From assembly GCF_023016115.1 (NCBI RefSeq), contig NZ_JALKBH010000003.1:124001-188000 (forward strand): a stretch of DNA of 64,000 bases, written 5' to 3'. Positions 54,864-63,513 of the stretch are shown piece after piece. The position numbers and the translations under genes were made by a program. The notes beneath the pieces were generated by a model, which was given only the letters and a program-made list of their open reading frames with translations, had not been told where the DNA came from and did no database searches. Origin of the DNA: Alcanivorax sp. S6407 (GTDB lineage: Bacteria > Pseudomonadota > Gammaproteobacteria > Pseudomonadales > Alcanivoracaceae). Numbering within the stretch: position 1 is the stretch's first letter; the number at the start of each line of letters is the position of its first letter.

Positions 54864-55436
54864 ATGATCAGGACTCTCATTTTTTTCGCTTCTCTCTCTA
54901 TATTTACATCGCCAAGCCATGCCGCTCCCTATGACGATCTACCCCCTGAAATAAGAGCGAAAATCATGAAGAACATGGCGGAGGTGGAGTCTGATATGAA
55001 GGCTTACTCCAATGGCAAACCGATTCATTTTTCAGGGAATGGCGACGAGTTCTCCACTCAAACTCTTCCCGATCATAACGATATTGATTGGGCGATTTAT
55101 CCTGAGCCTCAATCAAAGCTCTTAGGCTATACAACCCGGGATGATGGCACGTCGAGCGTTGGCACCTTCGGCAGTGAAAAAAATGTTTCGCAGTTGGATG
55201 ATCACTATATGAGCAAGCTCCCAAAAGGCTGGAAAAGACATGTTATGACAGACGGAGCGATCATTTTTGTGAAGGGTGGGCCGGACAAGATTACAAACGA
55301 TAATTTCAAGGAATTTTATCATTTCTTGCAAAAGAGCCAGTATGTAGAAATCAGAAAGCTCCAAAAAAACGCACTAAATTTTAATGGCTTGTATGATGAA
55401 AGCCATATAAGCACAGTACAAATCACCTCTGAATAA
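54864..55436 (+). CDS. Small secreted protein, unknown function
   Basis: 190 residues with a signal peptide (MIRTLIFFASLSIFTSPSHA, cleaved before APYDDLPPE). The mature part is charged, has no cysteines, and shows no domain I know. It is AT-richer than its neighbours, like the Rhs tail, which hints at transfer. The start was chosen at the ATG with AAGGA six bases upstream. It is divergent from flp; a role near the pilus is only positional inference. Confidence 0.65.
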   Translation: MIRTLIFFASLSIFTSPSHAAPYDDLPPEIRAKIMKNMAEVESDMKAYSNGKPIHFSGNGDEFSTQTLPDHNDIDWAIYPEPQSKLLGYTTRDDGTSSVGTFGSEKNVSQLDDHYMSKLPKGWKRHVMTDGAIIFVKGGPDKITNDNFKEFYHFLQKSQYVEIRKLQKNALNFNGLYDESHISTVQITSE

Positions 55437-55440
55437 TTTT

Positions 55441-55474
55441 AAAAAAAAGCCCCGCAACGCGGGGCTTTCTTTTG
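55441..55474. terminator. Bidirectional Rho-independent terminator
   Basis: AGCCCCGC, AAC, GCGGGGCT with A and T runs on either side; between the convergent secreted-protein gene and fadH. Confidence 0.92.
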
Positions 55475-55511
55475 TTCCTGATAGCTCAAAGCTGGAAGCG
55501 GCAGCTGCCTT

Positions 55512-57530
55512 TTACAGCTTCGCAGCCACTTCTGCCCCCTGACGAATGGCCCTCTTGGCGTCCAGCTCTGCCGCGAGTTCGGCACCACCAATCAGGTGGA
55601 AGTTGTCTTTTCCTTCCTGATACAACTCTTTCAGAGATTCCTGGCCAGCACAGAGGATCACGTTGTCCACGTCCAGTACCCGGGTTTCCTCTCCGATCTT
55701 GATATGCAGGCCGTCGTCGTCGATCTTCTCGTAGCTGCAGCCGGCCAGCATGTCCACATTGCGAGCCTTGAGGGTGGCGCGGTGTACCCAGCCAGAGGTC
55801 TTGCCGAGATCCTTGCCGAGGGAGGTGGTCTTGCGCTGTAGCAGGGTCAGTTCCCGTACCGGGGCTTCTACTTCACGCTCTACCAGGCCGCCGCGGGCCT
55901 CGGTGTCCATGTCCACGCCCCACTCTTTCATCCACTCAGGGAGCGGTTGTTCGCCGTCACGGGGGGCCTCGGCCAGGAATTCACAGACATCGAAGCCGAT
56001 ACCGCCGGCGCCGATTACCGCCACCTTCTTGCCCACTTCGGCGTTACCGCGCAGTACGTCTACATAGGACAGCACCTTGGCATGGTCTACACCGGGAATG
56101 CCCGGGGTACGCGGGGTCACACCGGTGGCGATGACGATTTCGTCAAACCCCTGCTTTTCCAGGTCGGCCACTTCCACGCGGGTGTTGAGCTGCAGCTTCA
56201 CGCCGGTGTTCTCGATCCGTTTGCTGAAATAGCGAATGGTGTTGTGGAACTCTTCCTTGCCGGGGATCACCTTGGCCATATTGAACTGGCCGCCAATCTC
56301 GCTGGCCTGATCAAACAGGGTGACGTCATGCCCGCGCTCGGCGGCAACGGTGGCGCAAGACAGGCCCGCCGGGCCGGCACCGACCACGGCCACCTTCTTC
56401 GGACTGGCGGTTTTCAGGTACAGCAATTCCGTTTCATGACAGGCACGCGGGTTCACCAGGCAGGAGGCCCGCTTCATGGAGAAGGTGTGATCCAGACAGG
56501 CCTGGTTACAGGCGATACAGGTATTGATCTCGTCGGCACGGCCTGCCGCCGCCTTGTTCACAAACTCCGCATCCGCCAGCATCGGTCGCGCCATGGAAAC
56601 CGCATCGGCCTGACCATCAACCAGAATCTTTTCTGCCACGTCCGGGTCATTGATACGGTTGGACGCCACCACCGGAATGGAAACGTGCTCTTTGACCTGG
56701 CGGGTCGCTTCCACAAAGGCCGCGCGGGGCACAGAGGTGACGATGGTGGGTACCCGTGCTTCGTGCCAGCCGATACCGGAATTGAGGATGTCCACACCCG
56801 CGTCTTCCAGCTCGCGGGCCAGATCCAGCACTTCTTCCTTGGTGCAGCCATCCGGCACCAAGTCGATCACTGACAGGCGGAACATGACGATGAAGTCTGC
56901 ACCACAGCGATTCCGGATCTCACGCACTATCTCCAGCGGGAAACGACGACGGTTCTCGGCACTGCCGCCATACTTGTCCTTGCGCTTGTTGGTGCAGGGG
57001 GCGGTGAACTGATTAATCAGGTAACCCTCGGAGCCCATGATCTCGACACCGTCATAACCGGCCTGCTTGGCCAGCCAGGCAGTGTGGGCGAAATCCTTGA
57101 CGGTTTTCTCTACTTCCTTGGTGGTCAACGCCTTCGGCTTGAAAGGGTTGATCGGGCTTTTCAGGGCAGAGGCAGAACGGGAGAACGGGTGGTAGCTGTA
57201 ACGACCGGCATGGAGGATCTGCAGGGCAATCTTGCCACCTTCCTGATGCACCGCATCGGTGACCTTACGGTGGTTACGCACATCCAGACGACGGTTGAAC
57301 AGGCTGGAGAACGGATAGAACCAGCCCTGCTTGTTGGGGTTGAAGCCCCCGGTCACCATCAGGCCAACCCCGCCACGGGCGCGCTCGGCAAAATAGGCCG
57401 CTAACTTGGGGAACTGCCAGAAGCGGTCTTCCAGACCGGTATGCATGGAACCCATGATCACGCGGTTCTTCAGTTCGGTCTGGCCGACTTTCAGGGGCGA
57501 AAGCAGTTGCGGATAGTGCTTGGCTGTCAT
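55512..57530 (-). CDS. fadH: 2,4-dienoyl-CoA reductase [NADPH] FadH-like
   Basis: 672 residues. An OYE-type FMN barrel (1 to about 360; VIMGSMHTGLED, MGSEGYLINQFTAP) precedes a 4Fe-4S cluster (CIACNQAC with the fourth Cys in ASCLVNP) and a C-terminal FAD/NADPH module (VVGAGPAGLSCATVAAERG, VIGAGGIGFDVCEFL). It removes C4 double bonds of unsaturated fatty acyl-CoA in beta-oxidation. GGAG lies before the ATG. Divergent from a TetR gene, whose operators overlap the proposed promoter. Confidence 0.92.
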   Translation of the reverse strand: MTAKHYPQLLSPLKVGQTELKNRVIMGSMHTGLEDRFWQFPKLAAYFAERARGGVGLMVTGGFNPNKQGWFYPFSSLFNRRLDVRNHRKVTDAVHQEGGKIALQILHAGRYSYHPFSRSASALKSPINPFKPKALTTKEVEKTVKDFAHTAWLAKQAGYDGVEIMGSEGYLINQFTAPCTNKRKDKYGGSAENRRRFPLEIVREIRNRCGADFIVMFRLSVIDLVPDGCTKEEVLDLARELEDAGVDILNSGIGWHEARVPTIVTSVPRAAFVEATRQVKEHVSIPVVASNRINDPDVAEKILVDGQADAVSMARPMLADAEFVNKAAAGRADEINTCIACNQACLDHTFSMKRASCLVNPRACHETELLYLKTASPKKVAVVGAGPAGLSCATVAAERGHDVTLFDQASEIGGQFNMAKVIPGKEEFHNTIRYFSKRIENTGVKLQLNTRVEVADLEKQGFDEIVIATGVTPRTPGIPGVDHAKVLSYVDVLRGNAEVGKKVAVIGAGGIGFDVCEFLAEAPRDGEQPLPEWMKEWGVDMDTEARGGLVEREVEAPVRELTLLQRKTTSLGKDLGKTSGWVHRATLKARNVDMLAGCSYEKIDDDGLHIKIGEETRVLDVDNVILCAGQESLKELYQEGKDNFHLIGGAELAAELDAKRAIRQGAEVAAKL

Positions 57531-57573
57531 GGCGGTGTCTCCGGGGGTTCACCAATGATGGCTAAATTGTATC

Positions 57574-57613
57574 TGGACAGCGTCAAGTTAGGGAGTTATG
57601 TTGACGGTGTCAA
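57574..57613. promoter_or_regulatory. fadH promoter with two TetR-type operators
   Basis: On the minus strand -35 TTGACA and -10 TAACTT are 17 bases apart (57585-57613). The perfect palindrome TTGACGGTGTCAA (57601-57613) covers the -35, and a near copy TGGACAGCGTCAA (57574-57586) overlaps the edge of the -10; their centres are 27 bases apart. The neighbouring TetR protein is the likely binder and could also repress itself. Confidence 0.6.
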
Positions 57614-57627
57614 GATTGTTCAAGAGG

Positions 57628-57660
57628 CGCAGCATGCATCACGCTGCACGCAACACGCGA
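57628..57660. repeat. Single heptad arm, ACGCAAC family
   Basis: ACGCTGC/ACGCAAC/ACGCGAA units of period 7 lie between the operators and the TetR start codon. No inverted partner was found. Confidence 0.6.
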
Positions 57661-57684
57661 AAGGCCTGAAAAGACAGGACACAC

Positions 57685-58278
57685 ATGACTCAGAACGCCC
57701 GCTATCATCATGGAGACCTGCATGACACCTTGCTGCAGGAAGCTAACACTCTGCTCAGTGAACAGGGTGTCGAAGGGCTGTCACTGCGTAAACTGGCGGA
57801 GCGCGCCGGTGTGTCCCGTACCGCGCCTTATCACCACTTCAGGGACAAGAACGCCCTCCTCTGTGCCCTGGCCACCCGCGCCTTTGCCCAGCTGGATGAA
57901 ATCATCCAGCGCCAACTGGAAGCCGCCGGCAACTCACCCGATATTCAGGCCTTCGTGATCGAATACCTTCGCTTCGCGACGGAGAACCCGGAGCAGTACG
58001 AACTGATGTTCGGCCGCACCTTGTGGAAAAGTGGCGAACCCACCCCGGAACTGAAAGAAGTCGCCTACCGCAGTTTCCGCCGTTACGCCGAGGGGCTCAG
58101 CGCCCTGCTTCAGGGACGTTTGCCAGAGGGTACCGACCCGCTTCGGGTGGCCCAGGCCAGCTGGGCGACCATCCATGGGCTGTGCCGTCTGACCATTGAT
58201 GGCATCTATGTGAATCAGGAAGACATGGAAGCGGTCAGCCAGCAGGCGGTAGCGCTGATCATGGCGGCCCTGAGTTAA
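57685..58278 (+). CDS. TetR-family regulator next to fadH
   Basis: 197 residues with an N-terminal helix-turn-helix (LSLRKLAERAGVSRTAPYHHFRDKNALLCA, about 32-62, shown here only as landmarks RKLAERAGVS and YHHFRDK) and a WHG-type C-terminal domain (ASWATIHGLCRLTIDG). This class often senses acyl compounds. Divergent from fadH and separated by paired palindromes, so fadH is its probable target. Confidence 0.83.
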   Translation: MTQNARYHHGDLHDTLLQEANTLLSEQGVEGLSLRKLAERAGVSRTAPYHHFRDKNALLCALATRAFAQLDEIIQRQLEAAGNSPDIQAFVIEYLRFATENPEQYELMFGRTLWKSGEPTPELKEVAYRSFRRYAEGLSALLQGRLPEGTDPLRVAQASWATIHGLCRLTIDGIYVNQEDMEAVSQQAVALIMAALS

Positions 58279-58314
58279 CCCTGTTCGCATCTCGTATCGG
58301 GTAACTGGTAACTG

Positions 58315-58336
58315 CCGTCAGGCGTCAGGCGTACCC
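58315..58336. repeat. Degenerate heptad fragment, CTGACGC family
   Basis: GCCGTCAGGCGTCAGGCGTA, about three units of period 7. The rest of the gap (58279-58577) shows no gene; the promoter of the molybdoenzyme gene must be here. Confidence 0.45.
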
Positions 58337-58577
58337 CAACCTTTGCACTGCCAAAAGCGACTGATACACCGTCATTAACGCCCTCCTGAGTGCTCTGGTC
58401 ATGTTCCCCTCACTGGCTTGCCGATAGCCTGATAAAAATTCATCGCAGTCTGAGGTGAGTGGAGCTGGCTGTGTCTCATGCTTCGAACATCAGGCCGTTG
58501 AGGCCCCGCGCCTGAAGCCTGATGCAACAGCCCTTACCACTCCATCTCGAAAAAAGCACAACAACAAGGATGCCGCC

Positions 58578-60686
58578 ATGAAATCGATCCCCACTTTCTG
58601 TCGTGTCTGTGAACCGTCCTGTGCACTGGTGGCACAGGTGGAAGAGGGTCAGGTGCAACGACTGCAACCGGATCGTGATCACCCGGTAACCCAGGGGTTC
58701 GCCTGCCACAAGGGGGTCAACTACCTGGCCATTCACCAGGACCCGGATCGCCTCAACACCCCATTGATGCGTCAGGGCTCAAGGCAACCCGGCGAAGGGC
58801 AATGGCAGTCACAGGACTGGGATAGTGCCACCGGTGACGTGGCCAGCGCGCTGAAAAGCATTCTTGAGCAGCACGGACCGGACGCCATTGCCGGCTATAT
58901 CGGCAATCCCACCGCCTTCAATGCCCTTGGCAGCCAGGCTATTGGCGAGTTTTTCATGAGCCTGGGCAGTCGCCGACTGTTCAACTCTGGCACACAGGAC
59001 TGTGCCAACAAGTTCGCCGCCGGCGAGGCCGTGTTCGGCACCAGCACCCTGCACCCGCTGCCGGATTTCGATCACACCGATTGTCTGCTGATCTTTGGCG
59101 AGAACCCGAAAGTCTCGCACATGAGTTTTATCTCCATCGCCGATCCCATGGCGAAGATCCGCGCCGCCTGCCAGAGAGGCGCCAGCGTCTATTACATCAA
59201 CCCACGCAAGATTGAATCGGCCAGCCCGAAAACCGGCGAGGTGATCCAGATCCTGCCGGACACCGACCTCTATCTTATGGCTGCGCTGCTCCATGAGATC
59301 GATGCGCTGGGCCGCTTTGATGAAGACGTGCTGCGTGAGCATGGCAAGCATGTACAGGAGCTGCGGGACTTTATTGCCCCCTACTCCGCCGACGCTGTCG
59401 CCGACATCGTGGGCCTGCCCGCAGACCAGATCTGCGCGTTGGCCGATGAATTCAGTGGCGCCGAGCGTGCTGCGGTGCACATGTCCACCGGCGTCAACAT
59501 GGGCCGCCATGGCACCCTCTGCTACTGGCTGCTGCAAATGCTCAGCTTTGTCACCGGCAATCTGGACAAGGTGGGCGGCAACTTCTACAGCGAAGGCTTC
59601 TATCCCGCCGCCAAGGCAGGCCGCGTTCGCAACAATGAGGTGTTCTTCTCCAGCGCGTACGGAGAGCTGCGTCATATCCGCGGCGCCCTGCCCGGCAACC
59701 TGCTGCCGGACATGATTCTCGATGAAGACAACCCGATTCGCGCGCTGGTGGTGATCGCCGGTAACCCGCTATTGAGTGTGGGTGGCGAAGCGCGCTGGCG
59801 GGAAGCACTGGAAAAACTGGACCTGCTGGTGGTCATCGACCTGTTCCGCAATGCCACCGGCGAATACGCTCACTACCTGCTGCCTTCCGCCGACATGCTG
59901 GAGCGCCCGGATATCAACATCTGTGGTCTGGGCATGCAGTACCAGCCCTACGTGCAATACACCGATGCGGTGGTGCCGCCTGCCGCGGAGCGCAAGGAAG
60001 AATGGTGGATTCTGTCGCGCCTGCTGCAGCAGATGGGCATGCCCGCCTCCCTGCTGGATCAGCCCGGCAACCCCTTCGGCCGCCTCGAACACATGATGTC
60101 GCGCCATGAGATCAATGTGGAAAAACTCAAGGCCTCGCCCTCCGGCACCGCCGTACTGGACACCCAGTCCATTGGCCGATTCTATGACGACTTCCTGCAA
60201 ACCGATGACAAGCGGGTGGACTGCTGCCCACCCCTTTTTGCCGAAGCCATGGCGCTGGCCAACTCGCAGTTCGAGGAACTGAAACAGGATGCCCCCGCCT
60301 TCCGGCTGATCAATCTGCGTACCAACTACATGCACAACAGCTGGTACCAGAACGTGCCGAAACTGAAACGCGGCAAGCATGATCACAACCCACTGCACAT
60401 GAGCCCCGAAGACATGGCGGCACTGGGTCTGGAAGATGGTGACAGCCTGACGGTCAGCAACGAATACGGTGAAGTGCAGGCGCTGGCGCGGGCCGATGAC
60501 AGCCTGCGCCCGGGTGTAGTGGCCATGACCCACGGCTGGGGCAACAAGAGAACCCCGGGCATGACCGTGGCCAACCGCTACCCGGGTGTGAACATCAATG
60601 CCTTGTTGCCCAACGGCCCCGGCAGCTACGAGAAGCTCAGCAACCAGGCATTCATGAGTGGCGTACCGGTAAATATCAGCGCCTGA
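58578..60686 (+). CDS. Molybdopterin oxidoreductase (formate dehydrogenase-like fold)
   Basis: 702 residues of the Mo/W-bis-MGD superfamily. Cysteines 8, 11, 15 and 43 (CRVCEPSC...CHKG) bind a 4Fe-4S cluster. Cys142 in NSGTQDCANKF is the likely Mo ligand. The C-terminal dinucleotide-binding domain starts at about 575 (RLINLRTNYMHNSWYQN). No signal peptide, so it is cytoplasmic. No electron-transfer subunit is adjacent. Substrate not predictable; these are often labelled BisC or formate dehydrogenase alpha-like. The ATG with AAGGA eight bases upstream was chosen. Confidence 0.87.
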   Translation: MKSIPTFCRVCEPSCALVAQVEEGQVQRLQPDRDHPVTQGFACHKGVNYLAIHQDPDRLNTPLMRQGSRQPGEGQWQSQDWDSATGDVASALKSILEQHGPDAIAGYIGNPTAFNALGSQAIGEFFMSLGSRRLFNSGTQDCANKFAAGEAVFGTSTLHPLPDFDHTDCLLIFGENPKVSHMSFISIADPMAKIRAACQRGASVYYINPRKIESASPKTGEVIQILPDTDLYLMAALLHEIDALGRFDEDVLREHGKHVQELRDFIAPYSADAVADIVGLPADQICALADEFSGAERAAVHMSTGVNMGRHGTLCYWLLQMLSFVTGNLDKVGGNFYSEGFYPAAKAGRVRNNEVFFSSAYGELRHIRGALPGNLLPDMILDEDNPIRALVVIAGNPLLSVGGEARWREALEKLDLLVVIDLFRNATGEYAHYLLPSADMLERPDINICGLGMQYQPYVQYTDAVVPPAAERKEEWWILSRLLQQMGMPASLLDQPGNPFGRLEHMMSRHEINVEKLKASPSGTAVLDTQSIGRFYDDFLQTDDKRVDCCPPLFAEAMALANSQFEELKQDAPAFRLINLRTNYMHNSWYQNVPKLKRGKHDHNPLHMSPEDMAALGLEDGDSLTVSNEYGEVQALARADDSLRPGVVAMTHGWGNKRTPGMTVANRYPGVNINALLPNGPGSYEKLSNQAFMSGVPVNISA

Positions 60687-60724
60687 TGCCTGATGCATCA
60701 CGGAGCCGCTAGATAGAATCCACC

Positions 60725-60922
60725 GTAGGAGCGAGCCTGCTCGCGATCCGAGCCTCAGCGAGGTAAGGATTCCAGAAGCGAGTTTCGAGTACCGAGTTTC
60801 GAGAATCAAAAGACCACAATCAGGCACGAGATTTGAGATTTTGCTTTTCGCAACTCGCTTCTCGTGACTCGAAACTCATTACCTCGCCCAGGCTCGGATC
60901 GCCTGCAGGCAGGCTCCTACAG
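60725..60922. repeat. REP inverted pair with a CGAGTTT-family heptad element nested inside
   Basis: Outer arms: GTAGGAGCGAGCCTGCTCGC (60725 onwards) and its inverted relative ending GCAGGCTCCTACAG (to 60922), both Pseudomonas-type REP. Both continue inward with CCGAGCCT...CGAGGTAA and its complement. Inside are two heptad arms, AGTTTCG/AGTACCG units (60776-60808) and CGAAACT/CGTGACT units (60849-60880). The whole could fold as one long nested hairpin in the gap between two convergent genes. Confidence 0.75.
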
Positions 60923-60966
60923 CCGGGTCGGGGCCAAGGACCCGGAGCGCCTCCCGCTGCGCCGGG

Positions 60967-61980
60967 TTAGCGGGTGGTTGACGCCAGAAAATCTTTCAGT
61001 GCTTCAATGTAATCCTCGAACGCTTCGAACTGCGGCACATGACCAATATCATCCAGTTCCACCAGCGTCGCATTCGGGATGCGGGCGGCGGCCTGTTCGC
61101 CCAGCTCGCCATACTGGCCCAGTTTTTCTCGCAGCCCGGCCGGCGCCCGGTTGCGGCCCAGGGCGGTACGATCCCGGGTGCCAATGATCAGCAGCGTGGG
61201 CATGGCCAAGCGATCAAACTCGTGCACCACCGGCTGGCTGAAAATCATGTCGTAGGCCAGGGCCGAGTTCCAGGCAATCCGCGGGTAGTCCGGACCGCGG
61301 ATCCAGCCCTGCTGCAACTCCAGCAGCGGATCATAGGCCGGCTTCCACTGGCCATCGAAATAGCTTGTGGTCATGTAGGCCTTTACCTGTTCCGGGGTCT
61401 TGCCAAGATCGCTCTTGTACCAGTCATCCACGGATTGCCAGGGCACGCCTTTCTGCTGCCAGTCTTCAAGACCGATCGGGTTCACCAGCGCCAGTGACGC
61501 GGTACGCCCGGGAAACATCAGGGCAAAACGGGTGGCCAGCATGCCGCCCATGGAGTGCCCCACCACCGATACCTTGTCCACCTTCAGGTGATCCAGCAGC
61601 TGCCGGGTCTGGTCCGCCAGGGTATGGAAGGAATACTGAAACGCTTGCGGCTTGGAGGACTTGCCGAAACCGATCTGGTCGGGCACCACCACCCGATAGC
61701 CGGATTCACTCAACGCCGCAATGGTGTCTTTCCAGTAGGCACCGGAGAAGTTCTTGCCATGCAGTAACAGCACGGTCTCGCCATTGGCCGACTCGGACCG
61801 CACGTCCATGTATGCCATTTTCAATGATTGCTGTTGCTCATCAAGCTCAAACTCACTCACGGCATACGGATACGGGTATTCGCTCAATCGAGCATCCAGC
61901 GCCGTGGGGGCAGCCAGCAACGGCGAGCAGAAAAACAGGCTGAACAACAGCACCAGGGCATTTATTCTCAGGGCAGGCAT
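60967..61980 (-). CDS. Exported alpha/beta hydrolase
   Basis: 337 residues. The signal peptide (about 1-23, [14 protein letters not shown]) is followed by an alpha/beta hydrolase fold: oxyanion HGKNF, nucleophile Ser143 in GHSMGG, acid Asp in IIGTRDRTA and His in [10 protein letters not shown]. Probable esterase or lipase-like enzyme in the periplasm; substrate unknown. The start has GGAG five bases upstream. Divergent from the LuxR-type gene. Confidence 0.87.
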   Translation of the reverse strand: MPALRINALVLLFSLFFCSPLLAAPTALDARLSEYPYPYAVSEFELDEQQQSLKMAYMDVRSESANGETVLLLHGKNFSGAYWKDTIAALSESGYRVVVPDQIGFGKSSKPQAFQYSFHTLADQTRQLLDHLKVDKVSVVGHSMGGMLATRFALMFPGRTASLALVNPIGLEDWQQKGVPWQSVDDWYKSDLGKTPEQVKAYMTTSYFDGQWKPAYDPLLELQQGWIRGPDYPRIAWNSALAYDMIFSQPVVHEFDRLAMPTLLIIGTRDRTALGRNRAPAGLREKLGQYGELGEQAAARIPNATLVELDDIGHVPQFEAFEDYIEALKDFLASTTR

Positions 61981-62100
61981 GTCATCTCCAGTGATTCCGG
62001 TACTCAAGGCTGAGAACGACACAGCGCCGGAAAGTTCCTTCTGCAGCAGATGCCATCCATCCGCTTGACGGTACCGGACAGGATTCGGAATGTGATGCAA

Positions 62101-62131
62101 TTGGCATAATGAACGTGACTCACTATAGTCA
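62101..62131 (+). promoter_or_regulatory. Sigma-70 promoter of the LuxR-type gene with palindrome
   Basis: -35 TTGGCA, 17 bases, -10 TATAGT. The inverted repeat TGACT, 6 bases, AGTCA (62116-62131) covers the -10, so binding there would block transcription. The transcript would carry a leader of about 105 bases. Confidence 0.6.
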
Positions 62132-62242
62132 GCGTATTGGGGGGCATCACCTGTTTGGGGGATACAAGCATAGGAATTGCAGATTACAGTTTGCCCGCAA
62201 CGTGAAGGCAGTACGTCAGATACTCTGAGGGGGAACATCACA

Positions 62243-63361
62243 ATGGAAGCCTTGCTGGATTTCGTGGGGGAAATCTATGAAGCCTCTTACAAGCCGGATC
62301 ACTGGGACCATGTGATGGAACAGCTTTGCAGCCGTTTCATGCAGGCCAAGTCAGGCGCGATTTTCATCGAAGACCACTCCAGCAATACCCGCAGCATGAT
62401 TGGCGCCTACGGATTGCCCGCAGCGGTACGCACCTCCTATCGCTTTGGCATGGGAAAATACGACCATACGTTCAAGATCCAGAGCCGCATGCCCGTAGGC
62501 GAAGCCTCTCAAGTCACCGAGGCAGAGCGAGTTCGCAAGGACCACCCGTTTTATTACCGTTTGATTCTGAAACCCAATGACATTGGCTACATTTCTGCCA
62601 TCAACATCTACAACGATGAAGAATGGCATGTGGGCATTGGCCTGCATCGTTCATTCTCTGCGCCCCCGTTCTCTGAACAGGACTGCAAGACCCTGACCCT
62701 GCTGTATCCCCACTTCAATCGTGCGCTGCGCATTCACCGTGAGTTCCACCGACTTCGCACCCGGCAACAGAGTCTGCATGAGGCGCTGTCCCGTTTCATG
62801 ATGGGTCTGATCATTCTTGGTCCCGATGGACGCGTCAGCTACCAGAACCCGGTGGCAGAAACCCTTATGGCCAACCACGGCGGGCTCATCCTGAAAAATG
62901 GCAGGCCCAGTGCCCACTACCCCGATGAGGACCACCGCCTGCAGACCCTGATCAACAAACAACGGAATGTCGACAGCCAGGACATCAAGGCCAGAACGGA
63001 AGCGCTTGGCGTGCATCACCCGGATCGGGAAATGAACATGAATGTGATCCTGTCACCCCTGGCTACAGAGCAGAATATTGTTCCGCAACAACCAGGCAGC
63101 GTGGCACTCTATCTGTCAGACCCGGACTCCGCACTGAACCTGCCGGCCTCTGCGATCCAGTCCCTGTATGGCATGACCCCAAAGGAAGCCCAAGTGGCTA
63201 TCGCCCTGACCAACGGCCTCAACCCCAACCAGATCTGCGAGCAGAACAACGTGTCCGTGGACACAGTGCGCTCCCAGCTGAAAAGCATCTATTCCAAGAT
63301 GGGGGTCAACAAACAACAGGACGTGATTCGGGTACTGCTGTCCAGCGCGCAGGTGAATTGA
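62243..63361 (+). CDS. LuxR-family transcriptional regulator
   Basis: 372 residues. A C-terminal LuxR helix-turn-helix (about 305-370; [20 protein letters not shown], then [18 protein letters not shown]) follows a PAS/GAF-like sensory region, with a first domain of about 190 residues and a PAS-like segment near 190-250 ([19 protein letters not shown]). It has no receiver Asp and no acyl-homoserine-lactone motif, so it probably senses a small molecule directly. Chosen start: the ATG with GAGGGGG upstream. Divergent from the hydrolase, which may be its target. Confidence 0.83.
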   Translation: MEALLDFVGEIYEASYKPDHWDHVMEQLCSRFMQAKSGAIFIEDHSSNTRSMIGAYGLPAAVRTSYRFGMGKYDHTFKIQSRMPVGEASQVTEAERVRKDHPFYYRLILKPNDIGYISAINIYNDEEWHVGIGLHRSFSAPPFSEQDCKTLTLLYPHFNRALRIHREFHRLRTRQQSLHEALSRFMMGLIILGPDGRVSYQNPVAETLMANHGGLILKNGRPSAHYPDEDHRLQTLINKQRNVDSQDIKARTEALGVHHPDREMNMNVILSPLATEQNIVPQQPGSVALYLSDPDSALNLPASAIQSLYGMTPKEAQVAIALTNGLNPNQICEQNNVSVDTVRSQLKSIYSKMGVNKQQDVIRVLLSSAQVN

Positions 63362-63367
63362 ATGTAT

Positions 63368-63453
63368 GACGCCGGATGCTGGATGCCTGACGCCTGACGC
63401 CTGACGAAGGCAGATTCTTCAGCGTCGGGCATCAGGCATCCAGCATCCGGCGG
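63368..63453. repeat. Heptad-arm inverted element, CTGACGC family
   Basis: The left arm (63368-63410) has GATGCCT/GACGCCT units; the right arm (63422-63453) has AGGCATC/CAGCATC units, both of period 7, about 11 bases apart. Closely related to the element at 20624. It sits just before a terminator. Confidence 0.8.
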
Positions 63454-63466
63454 CCGCGCAGCGGCC

Positions 63467-63500
63467 AAAAAAAAACCGGCCTCGAAGGCCGGTTTTTTTT
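63467..63500. terminator. Bidirectional Rho-independent terminator
   Basis: ACCGGCCT, CGA, AGGCCGGT with long A and T runs on both sides; between the convergent LuxR-type and thiolase genes. Confidence 0.93.
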
Positions 63501-63513
63501 GAGCGGGGAACGA

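Noticed and set aside
34600-57600. Prophage or integrative element around the Tad/Rhs block
   Set aside because: No integrase, transposase, tRNA-linked attachment site or direct repeats were seen at its borders; transfer is suggested only by composition of parts.
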